From NCBI GenBank assembly GCA_964516605.1, contig CAZFAA010000058.1, forward strand, positions 1 through 12,698: a stretch of 12,698 nt of DNA, written 5' to 3'. Positions 1 to 7,431 of the stretch are shown piece after piece. How positions within the stretch are numbered: position 1 is the first letter of the stretch; each line of letters starts with the position of its first letter. This DNA comes from GCA-2732805 sp964516605. GTDB lineage: Bacteria; Pseudomonadota; Gammaproteobacteria; Coxiellales; Coxiellaceae. The notes beneath the pieces are model-generated. The model was not told the DNA's origin, searched no databases, and saw only the letters and a list, made by a program, of their open reading frames with translations. The position numbers were made by a program, and so were the translations under genes.

Positions 1-864
1 CCGAATGGTAGAACGCACCGTTTATTAACACGTTTAGCGGTTGATACATTGCTGCATCCATTTCAACCTTTTATTATAGGGCAGAAAGCTATTCCCCCTA
101 AAATAGCAGCACAATTTAATATACCACTTGTCTTTTATGGTGAGAATGAAGCCGAATATGGCAATCCTATTCAAGATACAGATAAGGCATTAAGAGATTA
201 TCGTTATTTTACGCAAAATGCAGATGATGTTTATTTAGCTGGTATTTCAGTGTCTGAATTGCATGAGGCATTTGGACTTTCAAAAAATGATCTTAGTATT
301 TATATGCCTGGTAATCCTGATGAATTTGAATCGAAACATATCAAAATCCATTATCTTGGGTACTATTTAAAGTGGCACCCTCAAGCGTGTTATTATTATG
401 CTGTAGAAAATGGTGGTTTTATTGCATCACCAGAGCGAACACCTGGTACTTACAGTAAATACAATAGTATCGATGATGAAATTGATGATCTTCACTATTA
501 CACAACGGGCGCTAAATTTGGAATTGGCCGAGCAACGTATGATGCCGCACAAGAGATTCGTTCGGGTGACATAACACGAGATGAAGGTATTGCGTTGGTC
601 AAACGTTATGATCATGAATATCCTACACGTTTTTTGCCAGAGATTTTTAACTATTTATCTATTTCACAGAAAGAATATGCTATTGCATCAAAACAATTTG
701 AGCAGCCAATTATGGATACTACATATTTTCAAAAATTAGTAGATAATGCACGTTCTCCCCATATTTGGAAATGGGATAATGGCTGGGTATTGCGGCATCC
801 GATTCATGATGAATGTGACGACAGTGTGGTGACGACAAGTCATTTTGCGGAATACTTAGGTTAA
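1..864 (+). CDS. N-acetyl sugar amidotransferase (WbpG/PseA-like), copy 1, 5'-partial
   Basis: The frame is open from base 1 to the TAA at 862-864, giving 287 residues. No start is needed inside the window, and the TTG at 49 lies within conserved sequence, so the gene begins upstream. By alignment with the complete copy at 9919-11109, about 130 N-terminal residues are missing, including the zinc cysteines and the PP-loop. Shared blocks include a GEN/GEH motif (here GENEAEYGN), a YLGYYLKW block matching YISNYFKW, FGIGRAT, and an IRSG..TRDE block near the C-terminus. Family knowledge: these ATP-dependent enzymes work with HisH- and HisF-like subunits to convert a sugar N-acetyl group to an acetamidino group. 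The HisF-like gene starts 2 bases after the stop. The copy differs strongly from copy 2 (GENEAEYGN against GEHGRADLG), so its substrate may differ. Family call firm; substrate unknown. Confidence 0.87.
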   Translation, partial: PNGRTHRLLTRLAVDTLLHPFQPFIIGQKAIPPKIAAQFNIPLVFYGENEAEYGNPIQDTDKALRDYRYFTQNADDVYLAGISVSELHEAFGLSKNDLSIYMPGNPDEFESKHIKIHYLGYYLKWHPQACYYYAVENGGFIASPERTPGTYSKYNSIDDEIDDLHYYTTGAKFGIGRATYDAAQEIRSGDITRDEGIALVKRYDHEYPTRFLPEIFNYLSISQKEYAIASKQFEQPIMDTTYFQKLVDNARSPHIWKWDNGWVLRHPIHDECDDSVVTTSHFAEYLG

Positions 865-866
865 TT

Positions 867-1622
867 ATGCCAATTCGCGTCATACCCAGGATAGATATAA
901 AAGGATTTAATGTTGTTAAGGGAATACATTTGGAAGGCCTTCGTGTTGTGGGTCAGCCAGCTGAAATGGCTTTAAATTATTATCAGATGGGCGCTGATGA
1001 GATTATACTCATTGATGTCGTGGCAAGTTTGTATAATCGAAAAATTAAATCAGAGGTATTATCACAAGCTGTTAAAAATATATTCGTTCCAGTTATTATG
1101 GGTGGTGGTGTGCGATCAGTAGACGATGCTGCATTACTTTTTAGAATTGGGGCGGATAAAGTTGCAATCAATACAGCTGCACTCAATAATCCAAAATTAT
1201 TGACGCAAATCTCAGATCATTTTGGGTCGCAGAGTGTTGTTCTCTCTATTGAAGCAAAAAAATGTGGAGCCTCATGGGAAGCTTATGCCAATAATGGTCG
1301 AGATAAGACGGGTATCGATGTAATCGAATGGATTGAGTACGCACAGACATTAGGTATTGGTGAGTTATTATTAACATCCATTGACTTTGAAGGTACGCAA
1401 ACTGGGTTTGATATAGAATTAATTTCTCGAGTAGCACCGTTAGTGGATATACCATTGATAGTATGTGGTGGTTTTGGTGAATCGAATCATCTGAAAGAAT
1501 TAATCGAATATCATAGGCTAGATGGGATTGTAATCTCCAGTGCGCTCCATTATAAAAAAACAGACGTGGATCATTTAAAAAAAGCTGTGACGGAGTTTGA
1601 GAGTTGTATAGCGTTGGCATAA
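867..1622 (+). CDS. HisF-like cyclase-subunit paralogue of acetamidino module 1
   Basis: This 251-residue (beta/alpha)8-barrel protein has the usual HisF length. It begins RVIPRIDIKG, matching the HisF strand-1 motif and keeping the first catalytic aspartate (D10, HisF D11). Phosphate-loop glycines are present as MGGGVRS (residues 78-84) and VCGGFGE (199-205), and SIDFEG..TGFD sits at 171-182. The second catalytic aspartate of true HisF (D130) is glutamate here, in SIEAKK (E129). It sits between an amidotransferase and a HisH-like gene, with no histidine-pathway genes nearby, so a role in sugar amidination is more likely than imidazole glycerol phosphate synthesis. Inferred role: barrel subunit passing ammonia from the HisH-like partner to the amidotransferase. 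The ATG has a modest AGG at 858-860. It overlaps the next gene by 19 bases. From memory, this RIDIKG/SIEA form recurs beside nonulosonic acid genes. Confidence 0.87.
   Translation: MPIRVIPRIDIKGFNVVKGIHLEGLRVVGQPAEMALNYYQMGADEIILIDVVASLYNRKIKSEVLSQAVKNIFVPVIMGGGVRSVDDAALLFRIGADKVAINTAALNNPKLLTQISDHFGSQSVVLSIEAKKCGASWEAYANNGRDKTGIDVIEWIEYAQTLGIGELLLTSIDFEGTQTGFDIELISRVAPLVDIPLIVCGGFGESNHLKELIEYHRLDGIVISSALHYKKTDVDHLKKAVTEFESCIALA
1592..1595 (+). promoter_or_regulatory. Ribosome binding site (GGAG) deciding a TTG start
   Basis: GGAG lies 8 bases before the TTG at 1604 and inside the end of the HisF-like gene. No ATG or GTG in this frame gives a full HisH N-terminus, so this site supports TTG as the real start. 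Confidence 0.6.
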
Positions 1623-2245
1623 TTGATATTGGTTGGGGGAATATATTTAGTGTTGCACAAGCATTTAATCATATCGGAGCGAATGTGCGCTTAATACAAC
1701 AGGCGCATGAGACATGTGATGTGGATATTCTTGTATTGCCTGGGGTAGGCTCATTTGGAACTATGATGCAGATTTTAAATGAACAAGACTATACTGCTCA
1801 GCTGCATACGCATATTAAAAAAGGCAAACCTTTTATGGGCATTTGTTTAGGCATGCAGCTATTATTTGATGAAAGTGAAGAGAGTGGTGTTAATAATGAA
1901 GCTGGGTTGTGCATATTCCAAGGTAAAGTCAGAAGAATACCCACACCAAAAACAGGTGTGAGTTATAAGATACCTAATATGGGTTGGCGTAAGGTTGATC
2001 ATTTTGAATCACAACAGGAACTTCTTCAGTATAGAGATCTGTGTTATCAGAAAAATTTTTATTTTATGCATTCTTTCATGGTAGATATACCTAGTAATAT
2101 AAATGAAATTTATTTTTCAGATATTGGAGGATGCTTCATTCCTGCGATGATGATAAAAGAAAATATAATGTGTACACAGTTTCATCCTGAAAAAAGTGGA
2201 CTAGCAGGTTTGGCTCTTATTCGACATTTTATGGAGAGTCAATAA
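1604..2245 (+). CDS. HisH-like glutamine amidotransferase of acetamidino module 1
   Basis: This 213-residue class I glutamine amidotransferase is close to HisH length (about 200). The N-terminus (VGIIDIGWGNIFSV) matches the HisH start, and the oxyanion-strand region reads PGVGSFG (46-52). The nucleophile is C81 in GICLGMQLLF, and the catalytic pair is H194/E196 in TQFHPEKSG, so the triad is intact. It should hydrolyse glutamine and supply ammonia to the barrel partner encoded just upstream. The start is TTG at 1604, overlapping the HisF-like gene by 19 bases, with GGAG 8 bases upstream; the overlap implies translational coupling and equal production of the two subunits. Its stop overlaps the next start by one base (TAATG). 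Context argues against a histidine-biosynthesis role. The family is sure; the assignment to sugar amidination rests on neighbours. Confidence 0.9.
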   Translation: MYSVGIIDIGWGNIFSVAQAFNHIGANVRLIQQAHETCDVDILVLPGVGSFGTMMQILNEQDYTAQLHTHIKKGKPFMGICLGMQLLFDESEESGVNNEAGLCIFQGKVRRIPTPKTGVSYKIPNMGWRKVDHFESQQELLQYRDLCYQKNFYFMHSFMVDIPSNINEIYFSDIGGCFIPAMMIKENIMCTQFHPEKSGLAGLALIRHFMESQ

Positions 2246-3762
2246 TGTATTTAAACAATAAAAAAATTTTAACTCTTGTATCGGGAGAATATTTTCCTAT
2301 TTTAAAAAAAACGTACATGCATTTAAGTACGCAATTAAATTCTGAAGTATTCATATTAACAGATTCAATCAATCCCAATTCTTTTAAAGATGCCCCGAAA
2401 AACAGTCATTATATGGCATTGCCCGATTTATATACTGAACAAGATTGGGAGAAATCAGAAATTCAAACTCTGCAGCTTAAAGAGTTTATAGGAAAATGTG
2501 AGCTTGAAGTTGGGATCCCTATAAGTCGAATCATTTTAATGAATGAACGTAGTATTGGCAGAGCTTATTCGAAGAATAAGTATTATTGGCAGGAAAAGCC
2601 CATTTGTAAGAAAGTATTAGTAGACTTAAATTTACCGTATATCATTATCATGAGAAGTTTTAAATTGGCACAGGATATTCTTGAAAAAGTAAAACCTGAT
2701 TTTATCATGGGTGGTCTGATAGGAGGGTTATATAATAGCGTTTTTTATTATTTGGCTTCTTATTTTAAAATACCTATTTTATCGTGCGTGGAATCTGTTT
2801 TATTGCCAGATAGACATACTTGGGTATCCAATTGGGGTAGTTACCCTGAGTGGGTAGATGAGGTCTATCATGGAAAATTAAAGAATAATGTGAGTCCTTC
2901 AGTTGAAGCATTACAAAAAGTTCATAGTTTTAGAGAAAAACCGCAGATTTTACCCGTCTATGCTAGAAGTTGGAGTCAAAAGCAATATGGTCTGACATGG
3001 GTATCAACACATAAGGCTATATTAGATCAAATAAAATATAGATTAGTGCCAATCATGAGAGGTGTTTCTCTCTCGGATCCTAAACCATTTTGGCAAGCTG
3101 TTATAGATTCGTATCGGACTTATATTAACATTAAATTACAAAATAAATATTATAAAAGTTATTCAGAAAATCAGTTAGAAAAGATTAAATATATTTATTA
3201 TCCCATGCATATGGAACCAGAATATGTTTTAAATACAAGAGCGACATCCTGGTATGATCAATTAAATACAATACGTGTGTTAAGTTATAATCTACCGATA
3301 GGATATCGATTATTAGTTAAGGAACATCGGTATAATTTTGGTAGAAAATCCAATGCGTATTTAAAAAGTCTTGTAAGATATCCAGGAATTGACTTGATCG
3401 ACCCGTTTGATGATCAGTTTAAATATATTAAAAATTCTGCTTTAGTGATTACTGTGAATGGCACAACTGGATTTGAAGCCTTATTGCTTAAAAAACCAGT
3501 TATTACTTTATCTAGGACATTTTATGACTGCATGTCTTTAGATAAAAAATTAAATTTCGTTGATAACTTAGGCCAAGAAATTTTAAGCATGCTCAATCAT
3601 TACAAAGTGATTGATGATTATGATAAGCGATTGGGATTACTTTTAGATGCAGAATTTGAAACGACACTAGCACATGATGCACCACCACAAGACGAAATTT
3701 ATTTTTTAGAAAATAAATTAAAATGTATTCATGAAAAGAAAAAATTAGATTACATGGTTTAA
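2245..3762 (+). CDS. Probable GT-B glycosyltransferase, capsule-biosynthesis type
   Basis: This 505-residue soluble protein has no signal peptide or membrane segment. I recognise only the C-terminal half: a YYPMHMEPE block (318-326), a DQL..IRVLSYNLPIGYRLLVKEHR stretch with the KEH motif at 359-361, IDLIDPFDD (382-390), and ITVNGTTGFEALLLKKPVI (402-420). This order (Y-P-H-x-E-P-E, K-E-H, then a G-T-x-G-x-E-A loop followed by KPVI) is the pattern of GT-B surface-polysaccharide transferases related to capsule synthesis proteins, where the last loop contacts the sugar nucleotide. The N-terminal half has an MGGLIGGLYNS turn (155-164), which may be the acceptor-side Rossmann domain. The start has GGAG at 2233-2236, 8 bases upstream. 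It lies between amidination module 1 and pseB. Some stretches, such as 3121-3180, are extremely AT-rich. Donor and acceptor are unknown; a nonulosonate or amidino-sugar transferase is an inference. Confidence 0.6.
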   Translation: MYLNNKKILTLVSGEYFPILKKTYMHLSTQLNSEVFILTDSINPNSFKDAPKNSHYMALPDLYTEQDWEKSEIQTLQLKEFIGKCELEVGIPISRIILMNERSIGRAYSKNKYYWQEKPICKKVLVDLNLPYIIIMRSFKLAQDILEKVKPDFIMGGLIGGLYNSVFYYLASYFKIPILSCVESVLLPDRHTWVSNWGSYPEWVDEVYHGKLKNNVSPSVEALQKVHSFREKPQILPVYARSWSQKQYGLTWVSTHKAILDQIKYRLVPIMRGVSLSDPKPFWQAVIDSYRTYINIKLQNKYYKSYSENQLEKIKYIYYPMHMEPEYVLNTRATSWYDQLNTIRVLSYNLPIGYRLLVKEHRYNFGRKSNAYLKSLVRYPGIDLIDPFDDQFKYIKNSALVITVNGTTGFEALLLKKPVITLSRTFYDCMSLDKKLNFVDNLGQEILSMLNHYKVIDDYDKRLGLLLDAEFETTLAHDAPPQDEIYFLENKLKCIHEKKKLDYMV

Positions 3763-3764
3763 AG

Positions 3765-3768
3765 AGGA
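3765..3768 (+). promoter_or_regulatory. Ribosome binding site of pseB (AGGA)
   Basis: AGGA, within AGAGGAAG, lies 7 bases before the ATG at 3776, in the longest intergenic gap of the window (13 bases). It marks pseB as independently well translated rather than only coupled to the gene before it. Confidence 0.6.
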
Positions 3769-3775
3769 AGATTAA

Positions 3776-4774
3776 ATGTTTGATGATAAATCGATTTTAA
3801 TTACAGGTGGAACGGGCTCATTTGGCCAGGAATTTATTAGAAAAATATTAGAAAATTATAAGCCGAAAAAAATAGTTGTCTATTCACGAGATGAATATAA
3901 ACAATATCAAATGCAACATGAATTCTGTTCAGAAGCGATGAGGTATCTTATTGGCGATGTTCGTGATGTCGAAAGATTGAAGATGGCTATGAAAGATATT
4001 GATTATGTAGTACATGCAGCGGCCCTAAAACAAGTTCCTGCTGCTGAATACAATCCTATGGAGTGTATTAAAACAAATATTCATGGTGCTGAAAATGTGA
4101 TTACTGCTGCAATATATAATAATGTTGAAAAAATAATCGCGTTATCAACGGATAAAGCAGTGAGTCCTGTTAATTTATATGGTGCTACTAAACTTGCGTC
4201 GGATAAATTATTTGTGGCAGCAAACAATATGGTGGGTAAAGGGAGGACACGTTTTTCCGTTGTACGCTATGGAAATGTGGTGGGTTCCAGAGGATCTGTT
4301 CTACCCTTTTTTCAAAATTTGATTGAAAAAGGTATCTTTGAATTACCTATTACAGATTATCGTATGACACGATTTTGGATTACGTTGAATCAAGGTGTTA
4401 ATTTTGTCATTAAAAATTTTGAACGTATGCAGGGCGGTGAAATTTTTGTTCCTAAAATTCCTTCCGTAAGAATAGTTGACTTAGCAAAATCATTGAATGA
4501 TAACATTACATTAAAAGAAATTGGTATTCGTCCTGGAGAGAAAATTCATGAACTGATGTGTCCGGCTGAAGATTCATTGCGTACCATTAATTTTAGTAAT
4601 CATTATGTTATAACACCAACCATTAATTTTGCTCATCCTGTAGATTATAAAAATAATTTGCTGCAGGAACAGGGGCAATTTGTTCAGGAGGGTTTTGAAT
4701 ACCACTCAGGTAAAAATAATCATTTTCTTGATATGACTGCATTACGCCTCTTAAATGATGAGGTATTGGTGTAA
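3776..4774 (+). CDS. pseB: UDP-N-acetylglucosamine 4,6-dehydratase (inverting), PseB
   Basis: This 332-residue short-chain dehydrogenase/reductase matches PseB/FlaA1 length. The NADP-binding motif is GGTGSFG (11-17). The catalytic set of PseB is present as D126-K127 in STDKA and Y135 in LYGATK, with the same spacing as in FlaA1 (D132, K133, Y141). Other family blocks include YSRDEYKQ, IGDVRD, AEYNPMECIKTNIHGAENVI, VRYGNVVGSRGSV and GIRPGEKIHE. It removes water from UDP-GlcNAc and inverts C5, giving the UDP-4-keto-6-deoxy-L-arabino sugar; this is the first committed step to pseudaminic acid and occurs in the cytoplasm. The order pseB-pseC-pseG/H-pseI downstream supports Pse rather than the legionaminic route, which starts with a different, retaining dehydratase. 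A GAGG-type ribosome site precedes the ATG, and the stop overlaps pseC by one base. Confidence 0.95.
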   Translation: MFDDKSILITGGTGSFGQEFIRKILENYKPKKIVVYSRDEYKQYQMQHEFCSEAMRYLIGDVRDVERLKMAMKDIDYVVHAAALKQVPAAEYNPMECIKTNIHGAENVITAAIYNNVEKIIALSTDKAVSPVNLYGATKLASDKLFVAANNMVGKGRTRFSVVRYGNVVGSRGSVLPFFQNLIEKGIFELPITDYRMTRFWITLNQGVNFVIKNFERMQGGEIFVPKIPSVRIVDLAKSLNDNITLKEIGIRPGEKIHELMCPAEDSLRTINFSNHYVITPTINFAHPVDYKNNLLQEQGQFVQEGFEYHSGKNNHFLDMTALRLLNDEVLV

Positions 4775-5940
4775 TGGATTTTATTTCATATGGGCGGCAA
4801 TCGATTAATCAACAAGATATTGATAGTGTTGTTGAGGTATTGAGGTCTGATTATCTAACACAAGGTCCCTTGATAGAGAAATTTGAGCATACTGTCGCAC
4901 ATTATGTGGGGGCTCACTATGCTGTTGCAGTATGTAATGCGACAGCGGCGTTGCACATCGCTTGTTTAGCGTTGGGATTGGAAGAGGGAGATATCTTATG
5001 GACTTCACCTATTACTTTTGCGGCATCTGCTAATGTAGCACTATTGTGCGGTGCATCAGTTGATTTTGTGGATATTGATGATGATACATACAACATGAGT
5101 GTCGAGTGTCTTGAGCAAAAATTAAAACAAGCACGTGCCCAGAATAAGCTTCCTAAAGTCGTTATGCCAGTTCATTTTAGTGGCCAGTCTTGTGATATGA
5201 AACGCATTTATGAGTTATCGCAAGAGTATGGTTTTAAAATTATTGAAGATGCAAGTCATGCTATTGGCGCCCGTTATGAAAATAATCCAGTTGGTTGTTG
5301 TCAGTATTCCGATATTACCGTTTTCAGTTTTCATCCTGTTAAAATTATTACGACAGGCGAGGGTGGGATGGCGATGACGAATTCTAAAGAGCTTGCCACT
5401 AAAATGAGTTTGTTGCGAACACACGGTATTACACGCGATCCTGCCTTTTTAATTAATCAAAATGAAGGCTCGTGGTATTACGAACAGCAATTTTTAGGTC
5501 TAAATTACCGTATTACTGATATACAATGTGCTCTAGGTATTAGTCAACTTTCCAGAATAGATGAGTTTTTAGTTCAACGTAATAAATTGGCGGCACTGTA
5601 TACAACTTCTTTAGCACATTTCCCATTCAAATTACCTACATTAAAAAATGCTTGTTTTTCAAGTTGGCATCTTTATTGTATTCAAGTAGTCAATATAGAT
5701 CGAAAAGATTTTTTTGAAATAATGAGAGCAAAAAATATTGGCGTTAATGTGCATTATATTCCTGTATATTGGCAGCCATATTATAGAAAAATAGGTTTCA
5801 CAGAAGGGCTTTGTCCTGTAGCTGAATCTTATTATAAACAGGCTATCACACTGCCATTACACCCAGATCTTACAGATCATCAATTCAACTATATTTTAGA
5901 TTCGTTACAGCAAAGCACGCGCTTAGTCCACGTAGCCTAA
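4774..5940 (+). CDS. pseC: UDP-4-amino-4,6-dideoxy-N-acetyl-beta-L-altrosamine transaminase, PseC
   Basis: This 388-residue protein belongs to the DegT/DnrJ/EryC1/StrS family of PLP-dependent sugar aminotransferases. The N-terminal SYGRQSINQQDIDSV leads to SDYLTQGP (25-32). The cofactor-binding aspartate is D159 in IIEDASHAIG, and the PLP lysine is K190 in FSFHPVKIITTGEGG. LNYRITDIQCALG follows further on, and a C-terminal VHYIPVYWQPYY block is typical of PseC. It moves an amino group from glutamate to C4 of the PseB product. The start codon overlaps the pseB stop (TAATG), with GAGG at 4760-4763, so translation is probably coupled. The neighbouring pseB and pseG/H genes settle the specific function over other members of this large family. 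Confidence 0.94.
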   Translation: MDFISYGRQSINQQDIDSVVEVLRSDYLTQGPLIEKFEHTVAHYVGAHYAVAVCNATAALHIACLALGLEEGDILWTSPITFAASANVALLCGASVDFVDIDDDTYNMSVECLEQKLKQARAQNKLPKVVMPVHFSGQSCDMKRIYELSQEYGFKIIEDASHAIGARYENNPVGCCQYSDITVFSFHPVKIITTGEGGMAMTNSKELATKMSLLRTHGITRDPAFLINQNEGSWYYEQQFLGLNYRITDIQCALGISQLSRIDEFLVQRNKLAALYTTSLAHFPFKLPTLKNACFSSWHLYCIQVVNIDRKDFFEIMRAKNIGVNVHYIPVYWQPYYRKIGFTEGLCPVAESYYKQAITLPLHPDLTDHQFNYILDSLQQSTRLVHVA

Positions 5941-5949
5941 TAGATAACT

Positions 5950-7431
5950 ATGGATGTCGTTTTTAGAGTTGATTCTTCATCAGAAATGGGTATGGGGCAT
6001 TTGTCTCGTTGCCTTTCATTAGCAGCTGGTTTGAAAGAGTTCGGCTGGACAGTGTCATTTATTTCCAAGAAGTTACATGGTAGTAGATTGGATTTAATCA
6101 CTGAGCGAGGATTTTTGATACACTCATTTGACTCGATTACGATAGAGGAGGATAGGCAAAGTACTATTGAAATTTTGCAAAGACATTTTAAACACGTAAA
6201 AATTTTAATTGTAGATTCTTATCATATTGATTTTAGTTGGGAAGAACAGGTGAGATCCTTTGTCGATAAAATATTGGTTATTGATGACGCAGCCAATCGG
6301 CCACATTATTGTGATTATCTTTTAGATCAGAATCCAGGTGCTCAAGAGCAGGATTATATTCATTTAGTACCCAGCAATACAAAATTAATGCTAGGCCCAC
6401 ACTATGCACTACTGGATAAGCATTATTTTTCAAAAAGAATCAGTTTGGAGGGTAGTGATGTTTCTAACTGTACTGATGTCACAGATGTTTTTATTTGTTT
6501 TGGAGGCTCTGATCCCAAAGCGATGACACAAAAAATATTAGATATAGTTAGCGCCTGTCCTTTAGAATTAACGTATCATGTTGTGATAGGGAAAAGTAAT
6601 ATTTATCGTAACCACCTCATTGAACAGCATTATCCAAAAAATATTAAATTATATGATCAGGTTGATAACTTAAGTGACATTATGTCTCTGTGTCAAATAG
6701 CCATTGGTTCGGGTGGGGTGACTGCTCTAGAGCGCTGTTGTTTAGGAATTCCCAGTATTATTATGATTACAGCAGAGAATCAAGTGAGGCAAGTAGATTC
6801 TATTGTGCACAGTTCAGCTGCTTCATTTCTTGATTTGAATTCAGATAATTTTACGTTAAATTTAATTGAATTACTGAATTCCTATACAACAAATCAAGAA
6901 TTATTTGTGGCTCACAAAAATAGGGCGAGAAGTTTATGTGATGGAGCTGGAATATATCGTGTGATTACACAGCTATTTTCTGGTAATTTTTTTTCTTCGG
7001 CTGATTGGTATCTAAGACCAGCTTCTATTCATGATGCAGAAGTTATTTTAACATGGCAGCAATTTCCTGGTGCTAGAAAATATTCACGAAATCAAAATCC
7101 TCCCACTAAAGAAGAGCACTATGCATGGATGGAAAAATATCTTTCCAGTAATAATATTATGCTGCTCATTATTTACAATAATAATCCAGTAGGTTTTATT
7201 CGTTTGGATGTATCTCATTATTTGGGATGTGGCTATGAAATTTCAATTTTAATTTCGAGTGGATTCCAAGGCATTGGTATTGCAACTGCTGTATTGAGTT
7301 GCATATGTCAGATCTACTCTAGCTATAAGTTATATGCGAAAGTTATGCCAACTAATAAAGCATCAGTAGCTATTTTTAAAAAAAATGGTTTTATTGAGCA
7401 TGAAGAAGGAGAATTTATATATGCCTCTTAG
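5950..7431 (+). CDS. pseG: PseG hydrolase fused to a PseH-like GNAT N-acetyltransferase
   Basis: This 493-residue protein joins two enzymes. Residues 1 to about 345 are PseG (UDP-2,4-diacetamido-2,4,6-trideoxy-beta-L-altropyranose hydrolase), a GT-B-like fold with the GMGHLSRC motif containing the expected catalytic H17, then LIVDSYHID, VIDDAANRPHYCDYLLDQN, ICFGGSDPK (182-190) and GSGGVTALERCCLGIPSI (253-270). Residues from about 352 to 493 form a GNAT domain: YLRPASIHDAEVI, then the acetyl-CoA loop FQGIGIATAV (439-448) and a final NKASVAIFKKNGF (469-481). This domain most likely performs the PseH step, N4 acetylation of the PseC product, which precedes PseG hydrolysis. A T8 tract (6987-6994) lies at the domain junction. 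It starts 9 bases after pseC with no clear ribosome site and overlaps pseI by 11 bases. The PseG call is firm; PseH rests on fusion and pathway need. Confidence 0.92.
   Translation: MDVVFRVDSSSEMGMGHLSRCLSLAAGLKEFGWTVSFISKKLHGSRLDLITERGFLIHSFDSITIEEDRQSTIEILQRHFKHVKILIVDSYHIDFSWEEQVRSFVDKILVIDDAANRPHYCDYLLDQNPGAQEQDYIHLVPSNTKLMLGPHYALLDKHYFSKRISLEGSDVSNCTDVTDVFICFGGSDPKAMTQKILDIVSACPLELTYHVVIGKSNIYRNHLIEQHYPKNIKLYDQVDNLSDIMSLCQIAIGSGGVTALERCCLGIPSIIMITAENQVRQVDSIVHSSAASFLDLNSDNFTLNLIELLNSYTTNQELFVAHKNRARSLCDGAGIYRVITQLFSGNFFSSADWYLRPASIHDAEVILTWQQFPGARKYSRNQNPPTKEEHYAWMEKYLSSNNIMLLIIYNNNPVGFIRLDVSHYLGCGYEISILISSGFQGIGIATAVLSCICQIYSSYKLYAKVMPTNKASVAIFKKNGFIEHEEGEFIYAS
6987..6994 (+). repeat. 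T8 homopolymer at the PseG/GNAT domain junction
   Basis: Eight consecutive T residues encode the FF of SGNFFSS, exactly between the hydrolase and acetyltransferase domains. A one-base slip would end the acetyltransferase but leave the hydrolase intact. AT-rich DNA makes such runs common, so this is only a possible slippage site. Confidence 0.4.
7406..7411 (+). promoter_or_regulatory. Ribosome binding site (AAGGAG) setting the pseI start
   Basis: AAGGAG lies 9 bases before the ATG at 7421, inside the last codons of the upstream fusion gene. It favours 7421 over the longer in-frame ATGs at 7385 and 7400, which have no such site. Confidence 0.72.

Noticed and set aside
49..864. A short amidotransferase starting at the TTG at 49.
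   Set aside because: The frame is open to base 1 and residues encoded before 49 align with the complete copy, so the gene is cut by the window edge rather than short.
1246..1620. A 124-codon open frame on the minus strand opposite the HisF-like gene, and similar short minus-strand frames at 427-615, 983-1186, 4805-5008, 5215-5424, 10327-10548 and 10777-10983.
   Set aside because: They lie wholly inside well-supported plus-strand genes, show no recognisable domains, and look like chance open frames.
867..2245. True histidine-biosynthesis genes hisF and hisH.
   Set aside because: The HisF-like proteins lack one or other catalytic aspartate, no other his genes are nearby, and both pairs sit beside WbpG/PseA-type amidotransferases.
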